The notes: generated by a model from the letters alone, not told the origin. A stretch of 64,000 nt of DNA from Streptomyces indicus (GCF_900100315.1 NZ_FNFF01000005.1:372001-436000), one strand, 5' to 3'; shown: positions 33,488 through 43,052, counted from the first letter of the stretch. Program-made: numbers and translations.

Positions 33488-34048
33488 ATGAAGCACGTCA
33501 AGAAGGTTTCCCGGCGCACGCGTGTGATGACCGGCGGCGCTCTGGCCGTCGCGATCGCCGGCGGCGGCTTCGGCGTCTACTCCGCCGGTGCGTCCACCGA
33601 TGCCGCCCCGGCCGCCGTCGCCGCGGACGCCGCCGAGGGCAACGTCATGCAGACGAACCACCTCACCGTCGAGGCCGCCACCGAGGCCGCCGAGGCCGCG
33701 CTCGACGAGGCGAAGAAGCAGAACCAGCGCGTCTCGGTCGCCGTCGTCGACCGCAACGGCAACACCATCCTCACCATGCGCGGCGACGGTGCGGGCCCGC
33801 AGTCGTACGAGTCGGCCGTGAAGAAGGCGTTCACCGCCGTCTCCTGGAACGCCCCGACGTCCGAGCTGGTCAAGCGCCTGGAGAACGCGCCGACCCTGAA
33901 GGACATCCCGGGCACCCTGTTCCTCGGCGGCGGCGCACCCGTCACCGTCGGCGGCGCCCCGGTCGCGGGCATCGGCGTCGCCGGTGCGCCGTCCGGCGAC
34001 ATCGACGAGAAGATCGCCCAGGCCGGCGTCGCCGCGCTCGAGGGCTGA
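33488..34048 (+). CDS. Secreted HbpS/GlcG-family heme-binding protein
   Basis: A 186-residue secreted protein. The ATG at 33488 follows AGGAG by 7 bases. A Tat-type leader (RRTRVMTGG, about residues 9-17) precedes a GlcG/HbpS domain (about 50-185) with the usual VSVAVVDRNGNTIL strand (about 78-91), a FLGGGAPV segment (about 142-149) and a glycine-rich end. In Streptomyces, HbpS binds heme outside the cell and informs the SenS/SenR sensor pair; that pair is not in this window. The gene stands alone, followed by a stem-loop. Confidence 0.85.
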   Translation: MKHVKKVSRRTRVMTGGALAVAIAGGGFGVYSAGASTDAAPAAVAADAAEGNVMQTNHLTVEAATEAAEAALDEAKKQNQRVSVAVVDRNGNTILTMRGDGAGPQSYESAVKKAFTAVSWNAPTSELVKRLENAPTLKDIPGTLFLGGGAPVTVGGAPVAGIGVAGAPSGDIDEKIAQAGVAALEG

Positions 34049-34064
34049 CCGCCTCTCCCGACCT

Positions 34065-34129
34065 CCGGTGCGCTCCCGGCCCACCGCCCCGGTCCGTCCA
34101 CCGGGACGCGGCGGGACGGAGCGCACCGG
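34065..34129 (+). terminator. Long stem-loop after the HbpS-like gene
   Basis: CCGGTGCGCTCC (34065-34076) pairs perfectly with 34118-34129. Inside the 41-base loop, CGTCC-ACCG-GGACG makes a second hairpin. This lies in the 307-bp gap 34049-34355, which otherwise shows no gene. Confidence 0.65.
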
Positions 34130-34355
34130 GCCAGACATCGACGGCGCGCGTCACGCCCCCCTCGGCGTGCGCCGTCGGTGACCTCGACCCCGTCGGGATC
34201 CGCTCCGGGATCCCGGCGGGGCGCCCGCACAGCACGACCGGCCCGAGCGAGGATTCACCCCCCGCCCACGAGGGCGCCCTCCCCGCCCCACGACCCTGGA
34301 ACGCCCCGCGACCCGGACCGCCCCGCGCCGCACCACCCCTCCGAGGAGCACCACC

Positions 34356-34952
34356 ATGTCCCCTGCCGACCGGGCCCTCCTGGCCGCCGTCCTCTCTGAC
34401 GACGCCGCCGCAGTGCGCGCGGCCCTCGCCGAAGGCGCCGACATCGAGCACCGCGACGCGCAGCGCCGTACGCCCCTCCTTATCGCCGCCGCGGACGACT
34501 GCGTGGCGGCCGCCGAGGCGCTGGTCGCCGCCGGCGCCGATCCGAACGCGCAGGACGACCAGCTCAACAGCCCCTGGCTGATGACCGGTGTCACGGGCAG
34601 CGTCCGCATGATGCGCGCGCTGCTGCCCGCGGGCCCCGACCTGAAGCTGCGCAACCGCTTCGGCGGCATCTCCGTGATCCCCGCCGCCGAGCGCGGACAT
34701 GTCGACTACGTACGGGCCGTGCTGCGCGAGACCGACATCGACGTGAACCACGTCAACCGCCTGGGCTGGACGGCGCTGCTGGAGGCGGTCATCCTCGGCG
34801 ACGGCGGCCGCGCCCACCAGGAGATCGTGGAGCTCCTCATCACGGCGGGCGCCGACCCGTCCCTCGCGGACAGCGAGGGCGTCACCGCCCTCGCCCACGC
34901 CGAGCGGCGCGGCTTCGACGAGATCGCCGGACTGCTGAGGGCCGTACGGTGA
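34356..34952 (+). CDS. Ankyrin-repeat protein
   Basis: A 198-residue soluble protein made of about five ankyrin repeats, with units such as DAQRRTPLLIAAADDCVAAA (about residues 33-52) and SEGVTALAHAERRGFDEIAG. Ankyrin repeats bind other proteins. It overlaps the start of the beta-propeller lipoprotein by 4 bases (GTGA), so the two are likely to be made together. The target is not known. Confidence 0.88.
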   Translation: MSPADRALLAAVLSDDAAAVRAALAEGADIEHRDAQRRTPLLIAAADDCVAAAEALVAAGADPNAQDDQLNSPWLMTGVTGSVRMMRALLPAGPDLKLRNRFGGISVIPAAERGHVDYVRAVLRETDIDVNHVNRLGWTALLEAVILGDGGRAHQEIVELLITAGADPSLADSEGVTALAHAERRGFDEIAGLLRAVR

Positions 34953-36145
34953 CTGCGCACACGCACCGGCAGAGGAACCGGGCCGAGATCCGCCGCGCCC
35001 AGGGCCGCACCCCGCGCGCGCTCGCCGCGGCCGCGATCACGCTGACCGCCACCGCGCTCCTCGCGAGCTGCTCGCAGGGCGACTCGCAGGCGGCCTCCTC
35101 TCCGCCCCCGCCGGCGCCGAGCGCGACGGCGTCGCTGAAGCCGGAGCCCGACGGCTCCCCGGCGAAGACGCCCGAAGGCACCCTGCTGGTCGCCGACTTC
35201 GGCGCCGACACCGTCACCTTCGTCGACCCCGACAAGGGCGCCCTCGCCTCCGTCGAGGTCGGCACCGCCCCGTACGGCCTGGTCGTCGGCGAGGACGGCC
35301 GCGCCTGGGTGGCCACCTACGACGGCGTCGCGGTCGTGGACACCCAGGAGCGCAAGCGCCTCGCGCTCATCCCGTACGAGACCGGGAACCTCGGTCCGGC
35401 CACCGGCGGCGAGTACCGCGGCGGCGGCATGGGCATCGCGCTCGCCCCGGACGGCGACCGCGTGTACGTGGGGGTCAACGTGCCCGGCGGCAACGGCACC
35501 GTGGAGGCGATCGACACCCGCAGCCTCAAGGTCACGGACACCGCCGACGTGGGCCGCCGCCCCTTCGACGTGGACGTCTCCCGCGACGGCACGCAGGTGT
35601 ACGCCACCGACCACGACTCCTTCGACGTCACCGTGGTCGACGCCGACTCGATGGACACCCGCCGCATCGAGGTGGCCCCGTACGGCACCGAGGGCGGACT
35701 CGGCTCCTGGCTGAAGCCGCACTACGCGGCGGTGCGGCCGTCCGACGGCAAGCTCCTGTTCCCTTTCGAGGGCGAGCGGCTCGTCGTCCTCGACCCGGAC
35801 ACCGGCAGGTCGGCCATCGAGAAGATGACCGCGAACACCCACCAGCACGGCGCGCAGATCACCGAGGACGGCACGCTCCTCGCGGTCGGCACCGGCCCGA
35901 TCGACCCGAGCAGCGACGAGGGCCCGTCCCTCACCGTCCGCTCGCCCGACGGCAAGGAGAAGGTGATCCCGCTGGAGGGCCCGCACGAGGACGTGGCGGT
36001 CTCCGCTGACGGCGACACCGCGTACGTGACCGGCGGCTTCACACGTGACGGCTACTGGAACGGCATCACGGTCGTCGACCTGGACAGCGGCGACACCCGC
36101 CGACTCGCGGCGGGCGAGCGGCCGTTGGGGATCGCCGTGCTGTAG
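34949..36145 (+). CDS. YncE-like beta-propeller lipoprotein
   Basis: A 398-residue secreted lipoprotein with a GTG start and a lipobox ASCS (Cys about residue 41), then a Pro/Ala/Ser-rich stalk (about 45-70). A seven-bladed YVTN/YncE-type propeller follows (about 75-395), with repeated blades such as TLLVADFGADTVTFVD and GLVVGEDGRAWVATYDG. Such propellers bind DNA, peptides or metals in other proteins; the ligand here is unknown. Coupled to the ankyrin gene. Confidence 0.85.
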   Translation: MTAHTHRQRNRAEIRRAQGRTPRALAAAAITLTATALLASCSQGDSQAASSPPPPAPSATASLKPEPDGSPAKTPEGTLLVADFGADTVTFVDPDKGALASVEVGTAPYGLVVGEDGRAWVATYDGVAVVDTQERKRLALIPYETGNLGPATGGEYRGGGMGIALAPDGDRVYVGVNVPGGNGTVEAIDTRSLKVTDTADVGRRPFDVDVSRDGTQVYATDHDSFDVTVVDADSMDTRRIEVAPYGTEGGLGSWLKPHYAAVRPSDGKLLFPFEGERLVVLDPDTGRSAIEKMTANTHQHGAQITEDGTLLAVGTGPIDPSSDEGPSLTVRSPDGKEKVIPLEGPHEDVAVSADGDTAYVTGGFTRDGYWNGITVVDLDSGDTRRLAAGERPLGIAVL

Positions 36146-36183
36146 CGCCCGCATCGCGGGCCATCCGACCGCAGGGGTGCGGA

Positions 36184-36225
36184 GGACCGCCCGGCAGGCT
36201 CCGGCGGGAGCGTGCCGGGCGGTCC
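36184..36225 (+). terminator. Strong terminator after the propeller lipoprotein
   Basis: GGACCGCCCGGCA (36184-36196) pairs perfectly with 36213-36225, and the interior GCTCC-GGCG-GGAGC extends the stem by five more pairs across a one-base mismatch, ending in a 4-base loop. It ends the ankyrin-propeller operon. Confidence 0.85.
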
Positions 36226-36382
36226 GGTCGTGTCCTTCGCGCGGGCGGTCCGGTCGTGCGCCTCCGCGCGGGCGGTCCGTCCTTCACACGGGCAGCCCGC
36301 TCTCGCCTTCCGTCGGCTCCCGGCTATCGTGACCGCTCACGCCGGAGATCTTGATGTCGGGCCAGGTGGGGGCGGTGGCTGC

Positions 36383-38170
36383 ATGGGCGGATCGCAGGAC
36401 GCATGGATACGGGTGCCGGTCGGGGACGGCGCCGAGCGCTGGGTGACCCGCGGCCGGCTGCACACCGTGCTGCTCGTCGTGCACAACGTCACGTCCGCGA
36501 CCCGGCTGCTCGATGTGCTCGGGCTGTTCGACGGTGACGAGCGCGTACAGGTCCTCGCAACGTGTACGGGGTCGTCCGCGTTCACGGCGGGCTTGGACGA
36601 GATGTTCGCGGCTGCGGGCGTGCCCGTACTGCCGTGGGATCAGGCGCTCGCGACACCGGTGGATCTCGCGGTGTCGGCCAGCTTCGGCGGTGAACTACCC
36701 GGTATTCCAGGGAAGTTGGCCATCCTGTCGCACGGCGTCGGATACGCTAAGAAGCTGGCGACACCGGACACCGGACACCGGACACCGGACACCGGACGTC
36801 CGGCGGCCGGGCTTGCGGGCGCGCCCGTCTTCGGGCTCGATCCCGCCTGGCTGCTCCACGAAGGCCGCCCGTTCGCCGATGCCCTCGTGCTCTCCCACCC
36901 CGAGCAGCTCGACCGCCTGCACACCACCTGCCCGGAGGCGGCCGGCACCGCCGTGCTCGCCGGTGACCCCTGCTTCGACCGCATCCTCGCCCACCGCCCG
37001 CTGCGGGCCAGATACCGGCGTGCGCTGGGCGTCGGCACCGGACAGCGCCTGATCCTGCTCAACTCGACCTGGGGAACGGGTTCTCTCGCGGGCGACGAGC
37101 ACGATCTCCTGCCGGCCCTGCTCCCCCGCCTGGCCACCGAACTCCCCCTGGACGAATACCGGCTGGCCGCCGTCCTGCACCCCAACATCTGGTACGGCCA
37201 CGGCCCCGGCCAGGTGCGTGCCTGGCTCGACCGCGCCGTACGGGCCGGGCTGACCCTCATCGACCCCGTGGACGGCTGGCGCCAGGCGCTCATCGCGGCC
37301 GACACGGTGATCGGCGACCACGGCTCCGTGTCCTTCTACGCGGCCGCGCTCGGCATCCCCGTCCTGCTCGGTGCCGGGCCGCTCGACGCGATCGACCCGC
37401 GCTCGCCTTCGGCCGCATTCGTACGGGAAGCGCCCATGCTCGACCTGCACGCGCCGCTGCGGCCCCAGCTCGACGGGCTCCGGCCGCCGCCCACGGGACC
37501 CGCGCACTGCACCACCTCGATGCCCGGCGAGTCCGCGGCCCGCCTGCGGCGGCTGTTCCACGCGTTGATGGGCCTGCCCGAGCCCGCGCACCCGGCGACG
37601 CTGCGCCGTCTGCCACTGCCCTCGTACGAACCGGCGGAGCCGACCGCACCGCAACGGGTGTTCGTCCGGATCACCGCACCCGGGCAGGTGACCGTGACGC
37701 GCTACGCGGATCCCGTGGACGAACCGGAGGGCGAGGGCGAGGTGTTCACGGCCGTCCATGAGGACACCCGCGATCTGGGCTCCCTGGACCAGGCCGGCCT
37801 GGTGTTCCGCGCAGGACCGGCGGACGATCCGCGCCTGGGACCGCCGGCCCGGTGGACAGCGGAGGTCCTGGAGCGGCTGCCGCACTGCGGCCTCGCCGTG
37901 TACACCGACGCCCCGCACTCCGCCGTGGCCCGCACGCGCGAAGGCGCCCTCCTGCGTATCGGCGCCGAGGCGCCGGACCACACCGCCGCACCCACACGCT
38001 CCGAGCCGCACGACCGCGCGGACGCGGACCCGGTGGCCTACGGATGTGCCCTGTATGCCTGGCTGGCGGCCGGCAAGGCGGTGGACGATCTCGTGGCCCA
38101 CGGGCTGCGGGTCCGTCTCGGCACCCGCTCACATGCCGTGAGCGTCGCCCGCGTCTCCTTCGCCGGCTGA
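36383..38170 (+). CDS. GT-B/CDP-glycerol-transferase-like protein of unknown function
   Basis: A 595-residue protein. ATG at 36383 is the first start after a GGTGGGGGCGG ribosome-like site; a longer frame to 36212 has no support. The first half shows repeated alpha/beta segments (VLLVVHNVTSATRLLDVLG; LILLNSTWGTGS at about 220; IAADTVIGDHGSVSFYAAALG at about 307-327), which resembles the donor-binding half of GT-B or CDP-glycerol glycerophosphotransferase proteins. A C-terminal half of about 270 residues has no recognised domain. Five perfect ACACCGG units (36761-36795) lie in its coding sequence, encoding Thr-Pro-Asp-Thr-Gly-His-Arg. A change of one unit would shift the frame. It overlaps the next convergent gene by 42 bases. 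Confidence 0.7.
   Translation: MGGSQDAWIRVPVGDGAERWVTRGRLHTVLLVVHNVTSATRLLDVLGLFDGDERVQVLATCTGSSAFTAGLDEMFAAAGVPVLPWDQALATPVDLAVSASFGGELPGIPGKLAILSHGVGYAKKLATPDTGHRTPDTGRPAAGLAGAPVFGLDPAWLLHEGRPFADALVLSHPEQLDRLHTTCPEAAGTAVLAGDPCFDRILAHRPLRARYRRALGVGTGQRLILLNSTWGTGSLAGDEHDLLPALLPRLATELPLDEYRLAAVLHPNIWYGHGPGQVRAWLDRAVRAGLTLIDPVDGWRQALIAADTVIGDHGSVSFYAAALGIPVLLGAGPLDAIDPRSPSAAFVREAPMLDLHAPLRPQLDGLRPPPTGPAHCTTSMPGESAARLRRLFHALMGLPEPAHPATLRRLPLPSYEPAEPTAPQRVFVRITAPGQVTVTRYADPVDEPEGEGEVFTAVHEDTRDLGSLDQAGLVFRAGPADDPRLGPPARWTAEVLERLPHCGLAVYTDAPHSAVARTREGALLRIGAEAPDHTAAPTRSEPHDRADADPVAYGCALYAWLAAGKAVDDLVAHGLRVRLGTRSHAVSVARVSFAG
36761..36795. repeat. Heptanucleotide tandem repeat inside a gene
   Basis: Five perfect copies of ACACCGG. 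A heptamer is not a multiple of three, so any gain or loss of a unit shifts the reading frame of the 36383 gene at about residue 130. Confidence 0.9.
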
Positions 38171-40255
38171 GGCACGCGCCCGCAGACGTTCGAGCCATTG
38201 CACGTGCTGCGTCGCTCCCTCGGAGCGCAACGTGCCGAGGGCCGCGTCGAGATGGGGCAGAGCCGCGGCGCAGTCCCCCGAGGCGATCAGGATCTCGGCC
38301 AGATCGGTGCGCGCGCGGGCCTCGTTGTACGCGTCGCCGAGGGCCGCGGAGCCGGCCAGCGCCTGCTCGAGCCGGGCGGCGCCTTCACCGTGCCGTCCCA
38401 GGCCGCCCAGTGCGCGCCCCTGGTGGCGGGCGAGCAGCGCCCGGGCCCTCGGCAGGTCGGCAGCGCCCTCGTCGCCGGGGCCGATGCCGTCGAGCACGCG
38501 TCCGGCACTCTGGAAGCACTCCAGCGCCTCCGCGAAGCGCCACTGGCGCAGCCGCAGCAGCCCGAGGAACTCGACGGCCGACGCCTCGCCGCGCACATGC
38601 CCGGCCTCCCGTTCGGCGCGGGCGGCCGCCTCGGCCTCGGGCTCGGCCTCCTGCCAGCGGCGCAACTCCGTCAGGGACAGCGCGAGTTGCAGGTGGAGGG
38701 CCGCCAGGTCCCTGCCGCCCGCCGCGTCCGTGTCGCCCGTCGCCTGTGCACCGGCCACGCGCACGCCGGTCCGCAGGGCATCGAGGACGGTGTCGTGGTG
38801 CCCGGCCTTGAGCTGGAGCGGCCAGAAGGAACGGCACAGTCCCACGACGGCGTCCACGTCACCGAGGTCCTCGGCGGCGTACACCGCCTCGACGAGATTC
38901 GGGAGTTCGCCCGCCAGCGCCTCCAAGGCGGCTCCTTCGCCGGGAAACGTCCTGCCGGCCGCACGGGGCCGGGGCACGCGCCAGCTGAGCGGCAGCGCGG
39001 CATGGGCGGCGGCCCGGGCGAAGTCGGTGTACCCGTCGACCATCCGCCGCAGCGCCGGACCTTCCTCGCCGGGCTCGACCGTGCGCGCCGCGTGGGCTCG
39101 CACGGCCGGGCGGTGGCGGAAACGGTCGGGGCCGGCCGGTTCGACCAGGTGCAGCGCATGCAGCCTGGCGAGGGCGCGCTCGGCGTCGGCTTCGGGCAGG
39201 TCCGCGGCGCGTGCGGCCGCGGTGGCGCCGAAGGAGGGCCAGGGCCGCAGGGCGAGGAGCCGGTGGATCCGTGCCTCGTCGGGGCCGAGCAGCCGGTGCC
39301 CGGCCTCGGCCGCCGCACTCACGGCGTCGCCCTCGGCCGAGGACGGCGCTCCGCACGACACCCGCGCCGCCAACGCCCGTACCGCGAATGGCGATCCACC
39401 GCACCGCTCCAGCTCCCGCCGCAGCTCCTTGCCGAGCCGCGCCGCCGCCTGCTCGTCCACGAGGGCCTCGAACAGCTTGCGCGCATCACGCCCCGGCAGC
39501 GGCCCCACCGGGATCCGCACGGCGTCGAGGCCGGCGGGCGGATGCGTCGCCACCACCACGGTGAACACCCCTGCAGCCGCGGTGATCAGCGGCAGGACCT
39601 GGGGGGCGGAGTGTGCGTGGTCGAGTACGACCAGGGCCTCGCGCTCAGCGAGCAGGGCGCGCAGGAGGTCGCAGCGGCCTTCCGCGCCGGCGGGCATCTC
39701 GTCGCGGGCGAGTCCGAGTTGGGCCAGGAGCTGGGCGGATGCGGCGGCGGCGGACAGTCCCCGGACAGGCGAACGGCCGCGCAGATCGACGTACAGGAGA
39801 CCGTCGGGATAGCGCTCACGCCGCTCCGCGCCCCAGCGGCGGGGCAGCTCGCTGGTCCCCATGCCTTCGGGGCCGTGCACGACCGCGATCCGCGGGGTTC
39901 CGTCGAAGGGGCGCGCGGACTCCGCGTCCAGCGCCTTCAGCGCGGCCTTGCGGTCCTCGAAGTGGCGCGCGGGGGCGGGGAGTCCGGGCCGGGCGGTGCT
40001 CAGCTCCGCGCGCCCGGTCCTGAACTGGTCGAGTTGTGCGGCCAGTTCGGGACGCACGGACAGGGCGGCCGTGAGACTGCGCAGCAGGGCCGTCTGTTCG
40101 GCCTGGGTCGCGGGCGCCTGCACCTCGCGGCCCAGGACCCTGCGGACCCAGGCACCGAAGGAGATCGCGAGGGTTTTACCCACCTCGCCGGTCGCCCCCT
40201 GCGCCACACCGCCGACCACCACACCGACCGCGCCCATGACCGCCGCCTCCAGCAC
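38129..40255 (-). CDS. NB-ARC-like protein with TPR repeats, P-loop lysine missing
   Basis: About 708 residues from the GTG at 40255, which follows GGGGAGGG; a longer frame to 40474 and an ATG at 40237 are alternatives. The nucleotide-binding domain has VVHGPEGMGTSEL where AfsR-like proteins have GMGGIGKT, so the Walker A lysine is replaced; a Walker B-like VVLDHAHS is present. Winged-helix-like and TPR-like repeats (RWQEAEPEAEAAARAERE; RHGEGAARLEQALAGSAALG) follow to the end. The DNA-binding and BTAD domains of AfsR/SARP regulators are absent. It could be a catalytically dead scaffold. It overlaps the 36383 gene tail by 42 bases. Confidence 0.75.
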   Translation of the reverse strand: MLEAAVMGAVGVVVGGVAQGATGEVGKTLAISFGAWVRRVLGREVQAPATQAEQTALLRSLTAALSVRPELAAQLDQFRTGRAELSTARPGLPAPARHFEDRKAALKALDAESARPFDGTPRIAVVHGPEGMGTSELPRRWGAERRERYPDGLLYVDLRGRSPVRGLSAAAASAQLLAQLGLARDEMPAGAEGRCDLLRALLAEREALVVLDHAHSAPQVLPLITAAAGVFTVVVATHPPAGLDAVRIPVGPLPGRDARKLFEALVDEQAAARLGKELRRELERCGGSPFAVRALAARVSCGAPSSAEGDAVSAAAEAGHRLLGPDEARIHRLLALRPWPSFGATAAARAADLPEADAERALARLHALHLVEPAGPDRFRHRPAVRAHAARTVEPGEEGPALRRMVDGYTDFARAAAHAALPLSWRVPRPRAAGRTFPGEGAALEALAGELPNLVEAVYAAEDLGDVDAVVGLCRSFWPLQLKAGHHDTVLDALRTGVRVAGAQATGDTDAAGGRDLAALHLQLALSLTELRRWQEAEPEAEAAARAEREAGHVRGEASAVEFLGLLRLRQWRFAEALECFQSAGRVLDGIGPGDEGAADLPRARALLARHQGRALGGLGRHGEGAARLEQALAGSAALGDAYNEARARTDLAEILIASGDCAAALPHLDAALGTLRSEGATQHVQWLERLRARASAGEGDAGDAHGM

Positions 40256-40481
40256 GCCCTCCCCTTCCCCCGCGTACGCCACCGGACCGACCTGCTGATC
40301 ACCGTAGCCGCGAAGGCGCGGGCACACACCCCAATCCCCGTTCCGCCGGGGCGACTTCACGCTCCCCTTATCGCCGCGGGACGAAGGTCCCGGCGCCCCG
40401 GGCCGTCCGTCCGGGCCTTCTTTCCCGGTTCCGCCCCGCTTGACCGAGCCTTGACCAGACCCGGCAAAAGCCATGAAAGGT

Positions 40482-40500
40482 GCAACTTAGGCTTACCCCA
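40482..40500 (+). promoter_or_regulatory. Candidate iron-box (DmdR/IdeR) before feo genes
   Basis: GCAACTTAGGCTTACCCCA matches the actinobacterial iron-box consensus TTAGGTTAGGCTAACCTAA at 12 of 19 positions by eye, with a perfect TTAGGCT core. It lies 25-43 bases before the feoA start, where iron-loaded DmdR1 would repress. Confidence 0.55.
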
Positions 40501-40524
40501 TCAAACCCTCTGGAAGGCGGACCA

Positions 40525-40818
40525 GTGACCCTTCGCGGCTGCGCCCCCGGCACCCACGCCCGGATCCGGCGGATCACCACCGACGCACCGGACCGCCTGC
40601 GGCTCGCGGAGCTCGGCTTCGTCCGCGGTGCGCTGGTGCGGGTGGTCGGGCGCGGCGCGACCGGCGGGCTGCTGCTCGCCCTCGGGGACGCACGGGTCGC
40701 GGTCGACGACGAGACGGCGCAGGCGCTCCAGATCGAGCGGATCGAGCGGATCGAGGAACACGGACATCACCGACAGAGCGGCCGGCACGTGCAGGTCGCG
40801 GCGGTCTCCCGTGACTGA
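40525..40818 (+). CDS. feoA: FeoA-family ferrous iron transport protein
   Basis: A 97-residue SH3-like FeoA protein. GTG at 40525 follows GGAAGG by 7 bases; the longer frame to 40480 crosses the iron box. Features are the N-terminal LRGCAPGTHARI, DRLRLAELGFVRGALVRVVGR (positions about 26-46, interior shown by position) and the C-terminal strand with IERIE. FeoA is a cytoplasmic partner of FeoB that helps Fe(II) import. It overlaps feoB by 8 bases. Confidence 0.88.
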   Translation: MTLRGCAPGTHARIRRITTDAPDRLRLAELGFVRGALVRVVGRGATGGLLLALGDARVAVDDETAQALQIERIERIEEHGHHRQSGRHVQVAAVSRD

Positions 40819-42774
40819 CCCGCGGACGCCCGTCCTGACTCCCGCCTGCTGCCCGCCCGTCGAGCACACCCGTATGCCGGGCGCTTCGGTCGTCGCCCTC
40901 GTCGGCAACCCCAATGTCGGCAAGTCGACGCTGTTCAACGCGCTCACGGGGCCCGTCAGCACGTGGGCAACTGGCCCGGCAAGACGGTCCGGGTCGCCCG
41001 CGGCACCTGGCGGCCGGGGCACGGCGCCCCGGTCGGTCTGGTCGACCTGCCCGGCACGTACAGCCTCGTCCCGCGCTCGCCGGACGAGGAGCTGACCCGC
41101 GAGCTGCTCACGGACAGAGGGGCCGAGGGCCGTCCGGACCTGGTGGTGGTCACCGTCGATGCGGCCAACCTGGCCCGCAACCTCTACCTGCTCGCCGAGG
41201 TGCTCGGGACCGGCGTGCGCTGTGTGGTCGCCCTGACCATGACGGACGTGGCGCGGGCGCGCGGCATCCGGGTCGACGAGGCGGCTCTGGCACGGGAGTT
41301 GAAGGTGCCCGTGGTCCCCGTCGTGCCACGCCGGCGGCAGGGGCTCGACGAACTGGCCGACGCCGTACGGGAGCAGCTGCTCGACGACCGGCCGCCCTGC
41401 AGGCTCCACCTCGACGTGGCCGGCGACGAGGAGGACGATCCCGGACTCGCCGCGGCCGAGGCGCGGTACGCCTGGGTGCACGAGGTGCTCGCGGTGGTGC
41501 GCACCCAGCGGTCGGGCGCCGGGCCCACGGTCTCCGACCGGGTGGACCGGGTGCTGACGTCCCGCTGGTTCGGGATCCCGGTGTTCCTGGCCGCGATGTG
41601 GGGTGTGTTCACGGCGACGACCACGCTGGCCAAGCCCTTGCAGGACGGTCTTGGCGGCTTCGTGGGCGGCCCGGTCGCCGACGCGGCCTCGGGCGCGCTG
41701 TCCGGTGCGCCGGTCTGGCTGCGCGGGCTCGTGGTGGACGGACTGATCGGCGGCGTCGGCCAGTTGCTGACCTTCGTGCCCCTGATGGTCATCATGTTCG
41801 TGCTGCTCGCCCTGCTCGAGGACTCCGGGTACATGGCGCGGGCGGCGTTCGTCGTGGACCGTCTGATGCGGCGGCTCGGTCTGCCGGGGCGGGCCTTCCT
41901 GCCGATCATCGTGGGCTTCGGGTGCAACGTGCCGGCGCTCGCGGGGCTGCGCATCCTCGGCAACCGGCGGCAGCGGCTGCTGGTCGGCATGATCATCCCG
42001 TATGTGTCGTGCAGCGCGCGGCTGACGGTGTACGTGCTGTTCGCGTCCGTCTTCTTCGGATCCACCGCCGGCACGGTGGTGTTCGCGATGTATCTGCTGT
42101 CGGTGCTGCTCGTCGTCGGCATCGGCATGCTCCTGCGCAGGACGCTCTTCCGTGAACTGCGGGGCGAGGCCCTGGTCCTGGAGCTGCCGCCGTACCGGCT
42201 GCCGACGCTGCGCGTGGTCGGCACGCAGACCTGGCAGAAGCTCGCCGGGTTCCTCAGGACGGCGGCCGGGGTCATCGTCGCCACGGTCACGGCCGTCTGG
42301 CTGCTCTCGGCGATTCCGCTGGGCGCGGCCTCCGGCACCTCCTTCGGCGAGGCGCCGGTCGAGCACAGTGTGTTCGGCGCGATGTCCCGTGCGGCCGCCC
42401 CGGCCTTCGCGCCGGCCGGCTTCGACGACTGGCACACGGCGGCCGCGCTCGGCACCGGTTTCGTCGCGAAGGAGGCGGTGGTCGCGACGGTGGCGCAGAC
42501 CTACAGCGCGGACGAGCCGGACAGCCCGGACCACGCGGGCGAGTTGGGCACCCGGCTGCACGAGACCTTCGCACGCAGTTCCGGCGGCCATCCGCTGCCC
42601 GCGGTCCTGGCCTTCCTCGTCTTCCTGCTCGCGTACACGCCCTGCATGGCCACGCTCGCCGCGCAGTGGCAGGAGATGGGCGGCCGCCTCACGCTGCTGT
42701 CCACCGGCATCCAGCTGACAATCGCCTGGCTGCTCGCGGTGGCGGTGTTCCAGATCGGGAGGCTGTGGTGGTGA
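40811..42774 (+). pseudogene. feoB: FeoB ferrous iron transporter, reading frame interrupted
   Basis: GTG at 40811 opens a frame with ALVGNPNVGKSTLFNALTG, the G-protein P-loop of FeoB, but the frame breaks after it. The rest of the protein, beginning QHVGNWPGKTV, VDLPGTYSL (G3) and the transport domain with its eight or so helices, is in another frame to 42774. Inserting one G in GGGG (40948-40951) restores TGARQHVGNWPGKT, the family's usual text. So either a genuine -1 frameshift mutation, a G-run sequencing error, or programmed frameshifting. The transport domain itself is intact. If real, Fe(II) uptake by this system is lost unless reading slips. Confidence 0.8.
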
Positions 42775-43052
42775 GCCCGGCCCCGGCCGTCGGCCCGCTG
42801 CGCCGCATCCTGGTGGAGGTGCACCGCGGCGGCACCCTCGACGCGATCGCGGACCGTGTCGGCGTCGCCCCGGACGAGGCGGCCGCCATGGTCGACTACT
42901 GGGTCGGCCGCGGAGTCCTCACGCGCGAGGCGGTCTCCGGCGGCTGCCCGCCGGCGGGCTGCGGCGGCTGCGCCCTGCGCTCCTCGTGCACGTCGCAGGG
43001 GCGGCCGGGCCGCCCGCTGCTGCACACGATCCGTCCTGCCGGGAAGCCCTGA
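42771..43052 (+). CDS. feoC: FeoC-like winged-helix protein with Cys cluster
   Basis: A 93-residue protein. The N-terminal winged helix (about residues 8-55, LDAIADRVGVAPDEAAAMVDYW) is followed by CPPAGCGGCALRSSC (about 62-76), whose four or five Cys could hold an iron-sulfur cluster, as in FeoC. The GTG at 42771 overlaps the feoB stop by 4 bases (GTGA) and is preceded by GGGAGG. FeoC-like proteins adjust FeoB level or activity. Confidence 0.75.
   Translation: MSPAPAVGPLRRILVEVHRGGTLDAIADRVGVAPDEAAAMVDYWVGRGVLTREAVSGGCPPAGCGGCALRSSCTSQGRPGRPLLHTIRPAGKP

Noticed and set aside
38129..40255. AfsR/SARP-type regulator
   Set aside because: No OmpR-type DNA-binding or BTAD domain at the N-terminus; only the ATPase-like and TPR parts remain.
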